From Utricularia gibba (Eukaryota > Streptophyta > Magnoliopsida > Lamiales > Lentibulariaceae), in the NCBI GenBank assembly GCA_002189035.1, contig NEEC01000012.1, forward strand, positions 1,178,001 to 1,242,000: a DNA stretch of 64,000 nucleotides, written 5' to 3'. The notes beneath the pieces are model-generated. The model worked only from the letters and a program-made list of their open reading frames with translations. It did no database searches and was not told the DNA's origin. The translations under genes were made by a program, and so were the position numbers. Below are positions 46,770-58,812 of this stretch, one piece after another. Positions within the stretch are counted from its first letter, which is position 1. Every line of letters starts with the position of its first letter.

Positions 46770-46787
46770 TGGTATCAGAGCTTTGGG
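46770..46787 (+). other. Primer-binding site of the gypsy element
   Basis: TGGTATCAGAGCTTTGGG is an exact initiator-Met type PBS core, starting two bases after the LTR end. Confidence 0.88.
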
Positions 46788-47574
46788 TTCCTTCTCTTTA
46801 TTAGTATCGTGTTCTTGTCTTAGTTCTTACATTCCAGCTTATTAAAAAAAAAAGGAGAGGTTAAGACACGTTCAACTTCGTACTTTTGGCTTTGGCACAA
46901 AAAAAAAGAGAAAAAAAAAGGTGCACTGGAAGTTTATTCTGGAAGAGCTCGAAATCCACTTTGAATTGATTAGGAAGAACATCATCAAGATCAACTTCAA
47001 GTGTGTGAAAGAGAAGGAGGATGAAACTGAAGACCTATCACTTGCCATTGAATTATTGTCTACTCCGGTACTTCACCCATTGCAACAAAGAAAATATATT
47101 TCCTATTCTCTTTTATTTGAATAACTCATTCCTTCTCATTTTACTTGTCCCTACATCTCATTCGACTTTTCTCTTTCTTTATTGCCCATCCCGCTTTTTC
47201 TACAATCCCACAAGTAACGTACCGGGTTTAGTGCCCTTCTACCTGATTTTCCTATTCTCATTTGTTCATTGTCCATTCTTCTGGTTTATGCACTGCAACA
47301 AGCAACAAACTTACATCCATCACACTTCTCCTCTGTATCGTGAGTCAGTTAACACTGCCACCCTCACCAAACGTCATCATGACACCTTAACCCATACCAA
47401 TTTGGAAGTGATTAATTCGTTAGATGCCATGAGAACAAGCATGATGACATTAAAGAGTGCATCAAGGACTTGAAGCTTGAGTATTGAGTGGTAAATCTTG
47501 TGTGTGTTTCTTTGTTCCTTTAGTTTAGTCTCTTTTCTTCCTTGCTGCTCGTTTTCTTTTGTCCTGTATTTAGG
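46788..47574 (+). other. Gypsy leader region
   Basis: Untranslated leader between PBS and gag. Two overlapping ORFs (46921-47124, 47021-47473) have no family motif. A/G-rich runs lie at 46845-46920. Confidence 0.5.
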
Positions 47575-49797
47575 ATGTCAAATTCCAGAAGTGATCATGA
47601 AAATGATGACTCACCGGATGAGAGGTTCACTTTGAAAGCTATGCAACAGGAGTTCACTAGATTGCATCGCATTCTGGAAAACATAAATGTCAGGCTTGAT
47701 GAACACGAAAATTCTTTGCAAAATGTTGCAAGAGCACGAAGACAAGATAATTATGCTGCTGGAAGGGGTCGAGGTAGTCAATTGCATCAACGCATTAACA
47801 CTGAACATGACTTAAGTGATCAACGAAGTGTAAGGACTGTTGGAAGAAGAGATCGAACCCTGAATACTGATGAAGAAGATGACTACATTGAACATAGTGA
47901 AAATGATTTTGTGCATGGGGATACAAGAAGATTTCGAGATCAGGGAGGTAGAAGAGATGGAGGAAGAATTGAAAAGGATGTTAACAACATCAAGATGAAG
48001 ATACCTCAATTTCAAGGAAAGAATGATCCAGATGCATATCTCCAATGGGAAACAAGAGTAGAACATGTCTTTGATTGCAACACCTTCTCTAACGAAAAGA
48101 AAATCAGATTGGCCTCCATGAAATTTAGTGACTATGCTGTCAGTTGGTGGGATCAATTGGTGGCTAAAAAAAGGATTGACTCTGAAGAACCAATTCACAC
48201 TTGGGTTGAGATGAAAAGAGTTATGAGGAGGCGGTTTGTTCCAAACCATTACCAAAGAGATGTTTATCAACGTTTGCAAAATCTCAAGCAGGGCTCAAGG
48301 CCAGTGGAGTAATATTGGCAGGAAATGGAGATCTTAAGGATTAGAGCTCATGTTCATGAAGATAGAGAAGCAAAAATGGCTAGGTTTCTACATGGGATGA
48401 ATAAGGAGATTGCAAATATTGTGGAGCTTCATCACTACATTGAGATGGAGGACATGATTCATATGGCCACAAAGGTTGAGAAACAACTATCTAGCAAGAG
48501 TTTCGCAAGAGATTACAACAAGAGGACTTCTGGTTCGAAATTTGGGGGCACCAATGAGATGATGGAGAGAAATAAAGGGAAGTCATCCATGGAAAACTTC
48601 AAATTCGACATCCCATCAAGTTCCAAGCAAGGGGAGCGAACAACACCTCCAAAGGGAACTACCAGAAACATAAAATGTTTCAAATGCTTGGGGCTTGGAC
48701 ATATTGCTTCTGAATGCCCAAATAAACGAGCAATGGTGATTAGGGGCAATGGCGAAATTGGTAGTGAAGATGATGATGATCTAGTGGAGACAGAAGCTGA
48801 AGTGAGTGATGAGGATGAATTGCCTGTTTCTGGAGAAGTATTAGTCACTCGAAGGACGCTTAACATTGGAGTGAAGGATAATGATGAGCAAAGGGAGAAC
48901 TTGTTTCAAACCCGATGCTTTGTTAATGGAAAAGTTTGCAGCCTGATTATTGATGGAGGTAGTTGCACCAATGTTGCCAGCAAAATCTTGGTGGAGAAAT
49001 TGGGACTACCAACCGTGAGGCATCCTAAGCCTCACAATCTGCAGTGGTTCAATGAAGGAAGTGAGGTAAAGGTTACCAAACAAGTGCTTGTGACGTTTTC
49101 CATAGGGAGATATGAAGATGAAGTCCTATGTGATGTTGTTCCTATGCATGCAAGCCATATTCTTCTTTGGAGACCTTGGGAATATGATAGAAGAGCATTT
49201 CATGATGGTTTCAAGAACAAATATTCCTTCAATTATAATGGACGCTCCATCACACTTGCTCCATTATCTCTAAAGGAGGCACATGAAGATCAAGTCAGAA
49301 TTCTGAGTGATGCTAGAGCCCTTCATACTGATAATGGAAAGCACAAGGTGGTCGTTCCTAAGGGAGAAGAGATGAGTGGAGTGAAAATGAGTGAAAAAAA
49401 GATGCGAAAAAGTGGAGAAAAAAGAAGAGATGGCAAGGAATTGAGTGAAAAAAAGGATGAAAATGAGCACAAAACAGAGAGTGGAAACATGAGAGTTTTA
49501 GAAATTGAGAGAAAGAATGAGAGTTTATTAGCAAGGCCAAGTGAGATTAGACACTTACTTCATGCTAGTCAACCATTCATTCTACTCATGTATAAGGATG
49601 AAGTTCCTACTTCACCTAACCATGCTTCATCCATTCCATCTTGTGTTGTGTCTCTCTTACAGGTATATGAAGATGTTTTTCCAGAAAAACTTCAAGGCTT
49701 ACCTCCCCTTAGAGGGATTGAGCATCAAATTGACCTTATTCCTGGAGCACAACTCCCAAACCGACCGGCCTACCGAGCCAATCCAGAAGAGACGTAG
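47575..49797 (+). pseudogene. Ty3/gypsy gag and protease
   Basis: The likely start is the ATG at 47575 (MSNSRSDHENDDSPDE). Gag shows FTRLHRILENINVRLDEHEN, the retrotransposon-gag core PQFQGKNDPDAYLQWE-type and WWDQLVAKK, MRRRFVPNHYQRDV. A TAA at 48310 stands where relatives have Glu in PVEEYWQEM; the same frame continues. Then come the CCHC knuckle [15 protein letters not shown] (intact), protease [38 protein letters not shown], and a highly charged linker to ELPP-type GLPPLRGIEHQIDLIPG. A TAG at 49795 ends the frame just before RT. Confidence 0.87.
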
Positions 49798-50867
49798 GAA
49801 ATACAAAAGCAAGTTGAGGAATAGATGTCTAAGGGATTGGTGCGTGAGAGCATGAGCCCTTGCTCTGTTTCCGATGTTATTGGTTCCAAAGTCTGATGGA
49901 ACTTGGCGGATGTGCACTGATTGTCACGCCATCAACAACATCACAATCAAGTATAGACATCCTATCACTAGACTTGAAGATATGCTTGATGAGTTGCATG
50001 GTGCTTGTGTTTTTAGTAAGATTGATTTGAGAAGTGGATATCATCAGATTAGAATAAAGGAAGGTGATGAGTGGAAAACTGCTTTTAAAACTAAGTTTGG
50101 TTTGTATGAGTTGGTTGTTATGCCTTTTGGGTTAACCAATGCTCTTAGCACCTTTATGAGATTGATGAATCACGTTCTTAGCCCTTTTATAGGTAGATTT
50201 GTTGTTGTTTATTTTGATGATATTCTGATCTATAGTAAAAGTATTGAGGAACATGTAGGGTATTTGAAAGATGTGTTAGATACTCTTAGAAAAGAGAGGT
50301 TGTTTCCTAATATCAAGAAGTGTGTCTTTTGCACAAATAATGTCTCTTTTCTTGGATATGTTGTAAGTAATGCAGGAATAGCTGTGGATGAAAAGAAAGT
50401 AAGAGCAATCAAAGAATGGCCAACACCTAAATCAGTGGGTGAAGTTAGGAGTTTTCATGGTTTAGCAAGTTTCTATAGACGGTTTGTTAGGGACTTCAGT
50501 TCTATAGCAGCACCCCTCACCCAGTTGATCAAGAAAAATCATGCATTTCATTGGGGAGATGAGCAGGAATATGCTTTCAAACAACTCAAGAATAAGCTTT
50601 GCTCAACACCTCTCCTAGCACTTCCAATATTTTTCTGATACTTTTGAAATTGAATGTGATGCATCAGGTTTAGGGATTGGTGCTGTGTTGATGCAAAAGG
50701 GACGTCCACTTGCTTATTTTAGTGAGAAGCTTCATGGTGCCACCCTCAACTATCCAACATATGACAAAGAGTTGTATGCGTTGGTTAGAGCTTTGGAGAC
50801 ATGTCAGCACTACTTATGGCTTAAGGAGTTCGTGATACACACTGATCATGAGCCTCTCAAACATTTG
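49798..50867 (+). pseudogene. Ty3/gypsy reverse transcriptase and RNase H start
   Basis: After a second TAG (49822) and a one-base insertion near 49873 the RT opens: [53 protein letters not shown], the [14 protein letters not shown] catalytic block, [39 protein letters not shown] frameshift near 50636 precedes RNase H ([49 protein letters not shown]). The element is cut at 50867 by the copia LTR; integrase is not found in the window. Confidence 0.87.
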
Positions 50868-51191
50868 TGTTGGAGATCAGCCTCAATCCAAAGTTTGAAA
50901 GTGATTGGAAGCACTAATCTTGTGTCATAATGTTATATTTCAGATTAAAAAAGGTGTTGAGTTCGAGCATGGAAGTATTGGATTCGAGTTGTTGGACTTT
51001 TTGTGTGTTTTCAATAATTGTGGCCTACTGTTGGGTAACCTAGGTATTGGGTATATATAAACCCTACTAAGAATGCGTGTCAATAGGGTTTTGGTCATTC
51101 TTATTGTTCATGAGTCGTTTTTCATCCAAGTTGATCTCAGAAGCATTACCTTTTTGTTACTTCCCAAGACTCTCTTTTTCTTGCATCAACA
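50868..51191 (+). repeat. Copia 5' LTR, 324 bp
   Basis: TGTTGGAGATCAGCC to TTGCATCAACA. GGTATATATAAACCC near 51050 is the TATA region. About seven differences by eye from the LTR at 16843-17165. Confidence 0.92.
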
Positions 51192-51210
51192 TGGTATCAG
51201 AGCAGTAAGG
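51192..51210 (+). other. Copia primer-binding site
   Basis: TGGTATCAGAGCAGTAAGG abuts the LTR end directly; the first 12 bases are the exact initiator-Met PBS. Confidence 0.9.
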
Positions 51211-51278
51211 TTCTCAAACCTGTGCTCGTTTCAGTATTTTATTTACCGTTCAGCGTTTTTTAACCCAAAGTTTGTCAA

Positions 51279-53093
51279 GTGAAGGCATCTGGTAGAGGAC
51301 CTCCAATATTTGATGGTTCAGAGTATGGAAGCTGGGTCAAAAAGATGCGCAGCTACCTGCGGGTCAGAAAGATTTGGGATGTTGTCGAAAGGGAGATTCC
51401 GGCGATTACAATAACAAGCAAATCCACATCAGAACATCAAGAGGAAGCTGAATATCTTCAACAGAGAAAAGATGAAGCAATGGATGCCTTATATCAAGCC
51501 ATCTCTGAACATCTATTTGATGATATTGCAGAGTGTCAATCAGCAAAAGAAATATGGGATACTCTCAAATCCCATTATGAAGGTGATGCCAAACTGAGAG
51601 AAATATTATGCAAAAACAAGTTGGAGGACTTTGAGAGGAACAAAATGTTAGACAATGAAACCATACAAGTCTATTATGAACGTACTGCGAAGCTTGTGAA
51701 AGAGATTCGAGGATTGGGGGAAAAACTTGTGGATCAAAAGGTGATTAGCAAGGCAATCATGAGCCTACCTACAAGATTCGAGCCAAAGTTATGTGCACTT
51801 GAGACAGAAAGAAAAATCCTTGACATTATTGAAGGAAAGCTCCATCAATTATATCTTGAATATCCTGTTACACCAGAGCCAACATTTAGAGAGTTCATGA
51901 TTGAATTGCAATCTACAGAAAAGAGATTGGAGCTAAGAGATGGTTATGAAGTTGAGAAAACTTATGGTGAAGCTGCTCTCCTCACCAAAATGCAGAATAT
52001 GAATATAAACTCAGGTGCAATTAACAATGTCAAGGATGTCAAATCAACAGCCATCAAACAATCACCAACGTCAATCCCCACATCAACGATGGGCAATCAG
52101 AAGTGCAGGCATTGTGACAAATCCAACCATAAGAGTGAAGATTGTTGGACTTTAAGCACAAATGCTTGCAATCATTGTAACAAACAGAATCACAGGAGTG
52201 AGTTTTGCTGGTGGAAGCCTGATGCTTTGTGCACGAAATGCAATCAAAGAGGCCATCTTGACAAGGTATGTGGAATGTCAAAACCAATAAAAGTTGAGCA
52301 TAACAAGAAGGCTACTTCCAGGGAAGAGAAATCACATGCATCTTTTACCTACTTTGAAGATGAGCCAGAAATATCTTTTGAAGATCCTTTTGAGTATGAG
52401 TGTGCTCTAATGACAGTAGCCTCAGATGCTAAAGGCTGGTACTTGGACTTTGGCGCCTCCTATCATGTATGTTGTGATACAAGATCATTTATCAAGCTTG
52501 AAAGGATTGGGAAGGAGGTAAGCACGTGCACTGGTGAAAATATTGGCATTGTGGGCAAAGGAAGCATTTTACTCTTGCTAAAAAAAGGAATTGTTCAAGT
52601 TGATGATGTTTATTATTCACCAAACCTCAAACAGAACCTGTTGAGCTTTGGCCAATTGAGCAGGCAAGGTTTTGACATTGAGCTGATGAAAGATGCTGGT
52701 GGTATAACCACTACAGTTAAGGTTGCTGATCCAAAAACGAAGATTGAATTCCATGCTGTGTTGACCACCTACAACCTCTACCAAATCATGGTCAGTGATC
52801 ATAAAAGTTGTATTTTCTCACTTCAAGATCAAAGCAGCCTTTGGCACAAACGTTTTGGGCACTATAGCTTCAACAATCTGAAAATATTGCAGAACAATAA
52901 CGAAGAACTGGAATTGAAAGACATCAAGTTTGCTAATGTCATATGTGAAGTGTGTCATCAAGGTAAACAGTGTAGAAAGCCCTTTTATTCCTGTGATTCA
53001 GTAGCAAAGGAGAAATTAGAGCTTATGCATACAGATGTTTGTGGACCATTTAAGGAATGTTCATTAGGGGGAGTAGATACTTTGTTACATTGA
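51279..53093 (+). pseudogene. Copia gag, protease and integrase N-terminus
   Basis: 604 codons. The frame begins at a GTG where an ATG would be expected (KASGRGPPIFDGSEYGSWVK). Residues ~10-220 are UBN2-type gag. Three consecutive CCHC knuckles follow at ~270-335 (CRHCDKSNHKSEDC, CNHCNKQNHRSEFC, CTKCNQRGHLDKVC). Protease: WYLDFGASYHVCC, with Phe replacing the Ser of the catalytic DSG; NPNLKQNLLSFGQ-type block after it. Integrase zinc finger: LWHKRFGHYSFNNLK ... CEVCHQGKQCRKPF. The frame is lost at a G-run near 53068, just after ECSLGG. Confidence 0.87.
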
Positions 53094-55924
53094 TTGATGA
53101 TTATTCACGTTATTGTTGGGTTTACTTTCTTAAAAACAAGTCAGAAGTTCCTCATATCTTTCGAAAATTCAAAGTGATGGTTGAGAATCAGAGTGGATGC
53201 TCTTTGAAGATGATTAGATCAGACAATGGAGGCGAATTCTACAATAATAGCATGAGAATGTTCTGTGAAAATGAGGGAATCATGCATCAATTCACCGTAC
53301 CATATTCTCCACAACAGAATGGTATATGTGAAAGGAGAAACAGAACAATCCTTGATATGTCAAGATGCCTATTGTTTGAGAAAGGTCTTCCTGTAAGTTT
53401 CTGGGCTGAAGCGGTATCTACATCTGTATATCTGTTGAACTTGCTTCCCTCAAGGGCGATTAGTGTAAAAACCGCCCATGAAAAATGGCATGGTTATATT
53501 AAAAAGGTTGATCATCTCAAAATCTTTGGTAGTCTGTGTTTTACTCATATACCAGACCAAAAACGAGGAAAACTTGAAAAGAAATCTATATCTGGTGTAT
53601 TTGTTGGTTATAGCAACATTACCAAGGGATATAAAGTTTATCTACCTCAACATAAGAAATTTATCCTCAGCCATGATGTCACTTTTGATGAAGGTGCAAG
53701 GTATACTTTAATTGATGATTGCATTGCTCTGAATGATGCAGAAGCTCATAAAAGTCTTGAAAGGCATAGTACCCATGTGAAAGGAGACATCTGGACACAC
53801 ATGCCTCAAAACCTCTCTTCCAGCAATTCAACAAACCAAGAAACTTCAGAACTCATTCATGAAGATTCAAATCAAGTAAATGATCAGCATTCAGATGAGA
53901 ATTTTCCAGCTCAAGAGGAGGAGAAGGTCACAAATCAAGATGGCTCGCCCAATAAGAATTCAGAATCAAACTCTGAACCCCTGTATGGACGATCTCATCA
54001 GGCCAATGATCAACCTTCAGATGGGAATTTCGAAATCCCAGAAGAGGAGAATGGCATGAATGTAGAAGACTCATCAACAGATGAATCTGATGGAGAGGAA
54101 CCTGATACTGATGATGAAGATTATTACCCATCTGATCGTGATTGGCAAGGAAGGAAATGCAAAAACATCAGAGATTCAATAAATAATGAAGATAGTCATG
54201 TTACTAACATTAGAAGAAGCAAAAGAAACAAGGCTCCTACAATAAGTTTCTCCAAGTTGAATGATGATGTTCAAGATGCTATAGATGATATTTGGCCTGG
54301 ATTATTGACAAGAGATCCAACATCATTTGAAGTGGCTGTTCAAAATCCGAAATGGAGAGAGGCCTTGAAGGAAGAAATGAATTCTATACTTGAAAATGAA
54401 ACATGTGAGTTAGTCGATAAACCTAAGGATAGGGGTTTCAAACCTATTGGCCTCAAGTGGTTATTCAAAACCAAGATGAATGTTGATGGTTCTATCAACA
54501 AATATAAGGCTAGATTAGTAGCCAAGGGATATAGTCAGATCAAAGAAATAAATTTTAATGAGATTTTTGCACCAGTAGCAAGATTTGAAACGATTAAAAT
54601 ACTTATTGCCATTTCAGCTGCTCATGGATGGAAAGTGCATCACATGGATGTGAAGACTGCGTTCTTGAATGGTGTGTTGGAGGAGGTTGTTTTTGTTGAA
54701 CACTCAAAGGGCTTCGAATTGTCAGGTCATGAAGACAAAGTATTAAAGCTAAAGAAATCTCTCTATGGGTTAAAGTAAGCTCCTAGATCATGGAATGAAC
54801 GCGTGGATAACTTTCTCCATGGTATTGGTTTCAGAAAAGCATATAGTAATTACTCACTGTACGTTAAAGGAAAGGGAGATGATCGTTTATTTGTTAGCGT
54901 ATATGTGGATGATCTTATGATTACTTCAGGTGATGAAAGGAAGATTGAAGAATTCAAAGCGCTTCTCAAAAATGAATTCAAGATGACTGACCTTGGAATG
55001 ATGTCCTACTATCTAGACATGGAAATTCATCAACTTGCAGGTGTTGGAACATTCATATCTCAGAAGAGGTACTGTAATGAACTTCTTGAAAGCTTTGGAT
55101 TCAAAGATATCAATCCTTCAAAAACCCCCTTAGATTGCAAACAGGTGATTGGAGAAAACAATTAGGGAAGGAATGTCGATGGTACTACTTATAGAAGTAT
55201 GATTGGAAGCCTCATCTATCTCCAGCATACAAGGCCTGACCTGTGTTTTTGTGTAAATGTCTTATCTTGCTTCCTCAACAAACCAACAACAACTCACATG
55301 GCAGCTGTTAAAAGAGCTTTCAGGGACATAAAATCTACTACTGATTTCGGATTGTTCTATCCCTATGAAGGTGAAAAACAAGTCTTGAAACTTAGAGCCT
55401 ATTTTGATAGTGATTATGGTATGGCTCAAGATAGCAAGAGTACGTCTGGTGCACTTTTCTTCTTGAATATTAGCCTTGTGGTCTGGTTTTCGAAGAAACA
55501 AAAGGTGGTAGCACAATCAACAGTTGAAGCAGAATACATCTCAGCAGCACATTCTTCGAACTATTGTGCTTGGTTGAGGCAGATGTTAAACGAACTTGGA
55601 TTCATACAAAAGGAAGCCACACATCAGCTTATGGATAATCGAGCTACAATCTCCATTGCCAAGGATCCGACGAACTTCAGCAAAACCAAACACATAAGAA
55701 TCAGGTATCATGTCATAAGGAATTACCTCAAGGAGAAGAAGATTAAAGTGCAGTATGTTGAGAGTGGGAATCAACTTGCTGATGGACTCACCAAATGTTT
55801 GATTAGAGTTCAGGTTGAGCTAGCAAGGAAGAACATGAATCTCATGACTATGGAATACTTTCTCAAGTTGGAAGATCTCGGTCTGAGGGGTAGTGTTGGA
55901 GATCAGCCTCAATCCAAAGGTTGA
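53072..55924 (+). pseudogene. Copia integrase core, RT and RNase H
   Basis: Integrase: SRYFVTLIDDYSRYCWVYF (D), [14 protein letters not shown] (D), [17 protein letters not shown] (E): catalytic triad kept. An acidic spacer precedes RT (~53820-54200, many Asp/Glu/Asn). RT: WREALKEEMNSILENETCEL, HHMDVKTAFLNGVLEE. A TAA at 54776 replaces Gln in YGLKQAPR. The catalytic YVDDLMITSG block lies near 54900. A TAG at 55163 replaces Gln. RNase H: AYFDSDYGMAQDSKS (first Asp block altered), STVEAEYISAAHS, LMDNRATISIA, QLADGLTKC. Confidence 0.87.
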
Positions 55925-56206
55925 AGGTGATTGGAAGCATTAATATTGTGTCATGATGTCATGTTTTAGATAAAAAGGTGTTGGATTCGAACATGGAAGT
56001 GTTGGGTTCGAGTTGCTGGGCTCTTTTTGTGTTTTCAATGATTGTAGCCCACTGGCTAGGTATTGGGTATATATAAACTCTACTAGGAATGCGTCTCAAT
56101 TAGGTTTTCGGTCATTCTTATTGTTCATGAGTCGTCTTTCATTCAAGGTGATCTCATAAACATTACCTTTTTGTTACTTCCCAAGACTATCTTTCTTACA
56201 ACAACA
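55894..56206 (+). repeat. Copia 3' LTR, 313 bp
   Basis: TGTTGGAGATCAGCC to CTTACAACAACA, after the purine tract GAGGGGTAG. It has many substitutions relative to the 5' LTR and lacks most of the CTGTTGGGTAACCTAGG segment. Confidence 0.88.
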
Positions 56207-58812
56207 AACTTATGGTGATGCTGCTCTGGTCACCAAAATGCAGAATATGAATATAAACTCAGGTGCAACTAACAATGTCAAGGATGTGAAGTCAACAACC
56301 ATCAAACAATCAACAACATCAATCCCAACTTCAACCATGGGTAATCAGAAGTGCAGGCATTGTGATAAATCCAACCACAAGAGTGAAGATTGTTAGATTT
56401 TAAGCATAAATGCTTTCAAGCATTGCAACAAACAGAATCACATGAGTGAGTTTTTCTGGTGGAAGCTTGATGCTTTGTGCACGAAATGCAATCAAAGAGG
56501 CCACCTTGACAAGGTATGTGGAATGTCAAATCCAATCAAAGTTGATCATAAAAAGAATGCTACTTTCAGGGATGAAAAATCACATGCATCCTTTACCTAC
56601 TTTGAAGACGAGCCAGAAATATACTTTGAAGATCCATGTGATTATGAGTGTGCTCTAATGACAGTAGTCTCAAATGCTAAAGGTTGGTACTTGGATTCTG
56701 GCGCCTCCTATCATGTATGTTGTGATACAAAATCATTTCTCCAGGTTGAAAAGATTGGGAAGGAGGTAAGCACGTGCATTGATGAAAATATTGGCATTGT
56801 AGGCAAAGGAAGCATCTTACTCATTCTAAAAGAAGGAATTGTTCAAGTTGATGATGTTTATTATTCACCAAACCTCAAATAGAACCTATTGAGCTTTGGC
56901 CAATTGAGTAGGCAAGGTTTTGAAATTGAGTTGATGAAGGATGCTGGTGGTATAACCACTAAAGTTAAGGTTGTGGATCCAAAAACGAAGATTGAATTTT
57001 ATGCTGTGTTGACAACCTACAACCTCTACCAAATCACGGTGAGTGATCATAAAAGTTGTATTTTCTCACTTCAGAATCAAAGCAGCCTTTGGCACAAACT
57101 TGTTGGGCACTATAACTTCAACAATCTGAAAATATTGCAGAGGAATAAGGAAGTACTGGAATTGAAAGACATCAAGTTTGCTGATGCCATATGTGAAGTG
57201 TGCCATCAAGATAAACAGTGTAGAAAGCCATTTTATTCCAGTGATTCAGTAGCAAAGGAGAAATTAGAACTTGTGCATACAGATGTTTGTGGGCCATTTA
57301 AGGAATGTTCATTGGGGGGGTAGTAGATATTTTGTTACATTCATTGATGATTATTCACGTTATTATTGGGTTTACTTTCTTAAAATCAAGTCAGAAGTTC
57401 CTCATATCTTTCGAAAATTCAAAGTGATGACTGAGAATCAGAGTGGATGCTCCTTAAAGATGATTAGGTCAGACAATGGAGGTGAAATGAGGGAATCATG
57501 CATCAACTCACAGTATCATATTCTCCACAACATAATGGTATATGTGAAAGGAGAAACAGAACAATCCTTGATATGTCAAGATGTCTATTGTTTGAGAAAG
57601 ATCTTCCTGTAAATTTTTGGGCTGAAGCGGTATCAACATCTGTATATCTATTGAACTTTCTTCCTTCCAAGGCGATTAGTGGAAAAACCGCCCATGAAAA
57701 ATGGCATGGTTATATTAAAAAGGTTGATCATCTCAGAATCTTTAGTAGTTTGTGTTTTACTCATGTACCAGACAAAAACGAGGAAAACATGATAAGAAAT
57801 CTGTATATGGTGAATTTGTTTGTTATAGCAACACTATCAAAAGATATAAAGTTTATATACCTACCCAGATGAAATTCATATTTAGTCATGATGTCTCTTT
57901 TGATGAAGGTTCTAAGTACACTTTGATTGATGATTGCCTTTCTCTAAATGATGCAGAAGCTCGAAAAAATCTTGGAGGGCATAACACTCACGTTAAAGGT
58001 GACCTATGGACACACATGCCTCAAAACATCTCTTCTAAGAATTCAACAAACCAAAAAACTCAAGTAGGAATTGCAAATATACAGGTGAATGAGAACTCAA
58101 CATCAACTTCAGAACTCATCCATGAAGATTCAAATCAAGTAAATGATCAGCATTCAGATGAGAATTTCCCACCTCTAGAAGAGGAGAAGGTCACAAATGT
58201 AGACGACTCACCCAATGATAATTCAGAATCAATCTCAGAACCCTTATATGAACAATCACATCAAGCCAATGATCAATATTCAGATGGGAATTTCGAAGTC
58301 GCAGAAGAGGAGCAAGGCCCGAATGCAGAAGACTTATCAACAAATGAATATGATGGAGAGGAACCTGATACTGATGATGAAGATTATTACCCATCTGATT
58401 GTCATTGGCAAGGAAGGAAATGCAAAAGCATCAGAGATTCAACAGACAATGAAGATAGTCATGTTACCAACATAAGACGAAGCAAAAGAAATAAGGCTCC
58501 TACAATAAGATTCTCCAAGTTGAATGATGATGTTCAAGATGTTATAGCTGATATTTGGGCTGGATTATTGACAGGAGATCCAACATCATTTGAAGTGGCT
58601 GTTCAAAATCCGAAATGGAGAGAGGCTATGAAGAAATAAATGAATTCTATACTTGAAAATAAAACATGAGAGTTAGTTGATAAACCCAAGGATAGGGGAT
58701 TCAAACCTATTGACTTCAAGTGGTTATTCAAAACCAAGATGAATGCAAATAGTTCTGTCAACAAATATAAGGCTAGATTAGTAGCCAAAGGATATAGTCA
58801 AAACAAAGAAAT
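56207..58812 (+). pseudogene. Second copia copy, internal part only
   Basis: The sequence corresponds to 51964-54545 of the first copia. It starts inside gag (TYGDAALVTKMQNMNINSGA) and runs through the zinc knuckles, protease, integrase and RT start, ending at SQNKEI near 58812. Damage: TAG at ~56395 in the first knuckle region, Cys to Lys in the second knuckle, TAG at 56880, a one-base insertion giving TAG-TAG at 57320, a ~33-nt deletion in integrase after DNGGE, a frameshift near 57775 and TAA at 58637. The protease keeps the intact DSGAS motif. Both LTRs are missing. Confidence 0.87.

Larger units (their letters stand above)
50868..56206 (+). mobile_element. Ty1/copia element, full-length but broken, 5339 bp
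   Basis: LTRs at 50868-51191 and 55894-56206 bracket PBS, gag, protease, integrase, RT and RNase H in copia order. It interrupts gypsy RNase H on its left. On its right it meets the gag of a second copia copy. Flanking pentamers are ATTTG and AACTT, so there is no target duplication. The two LTRs differ a lot, including a gap of ~14 bp near 56053. The left LTR is far closer to the one at 16843. Coding damage: GTG at the start, a frameshift and two stops. Confidence 0.88.
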
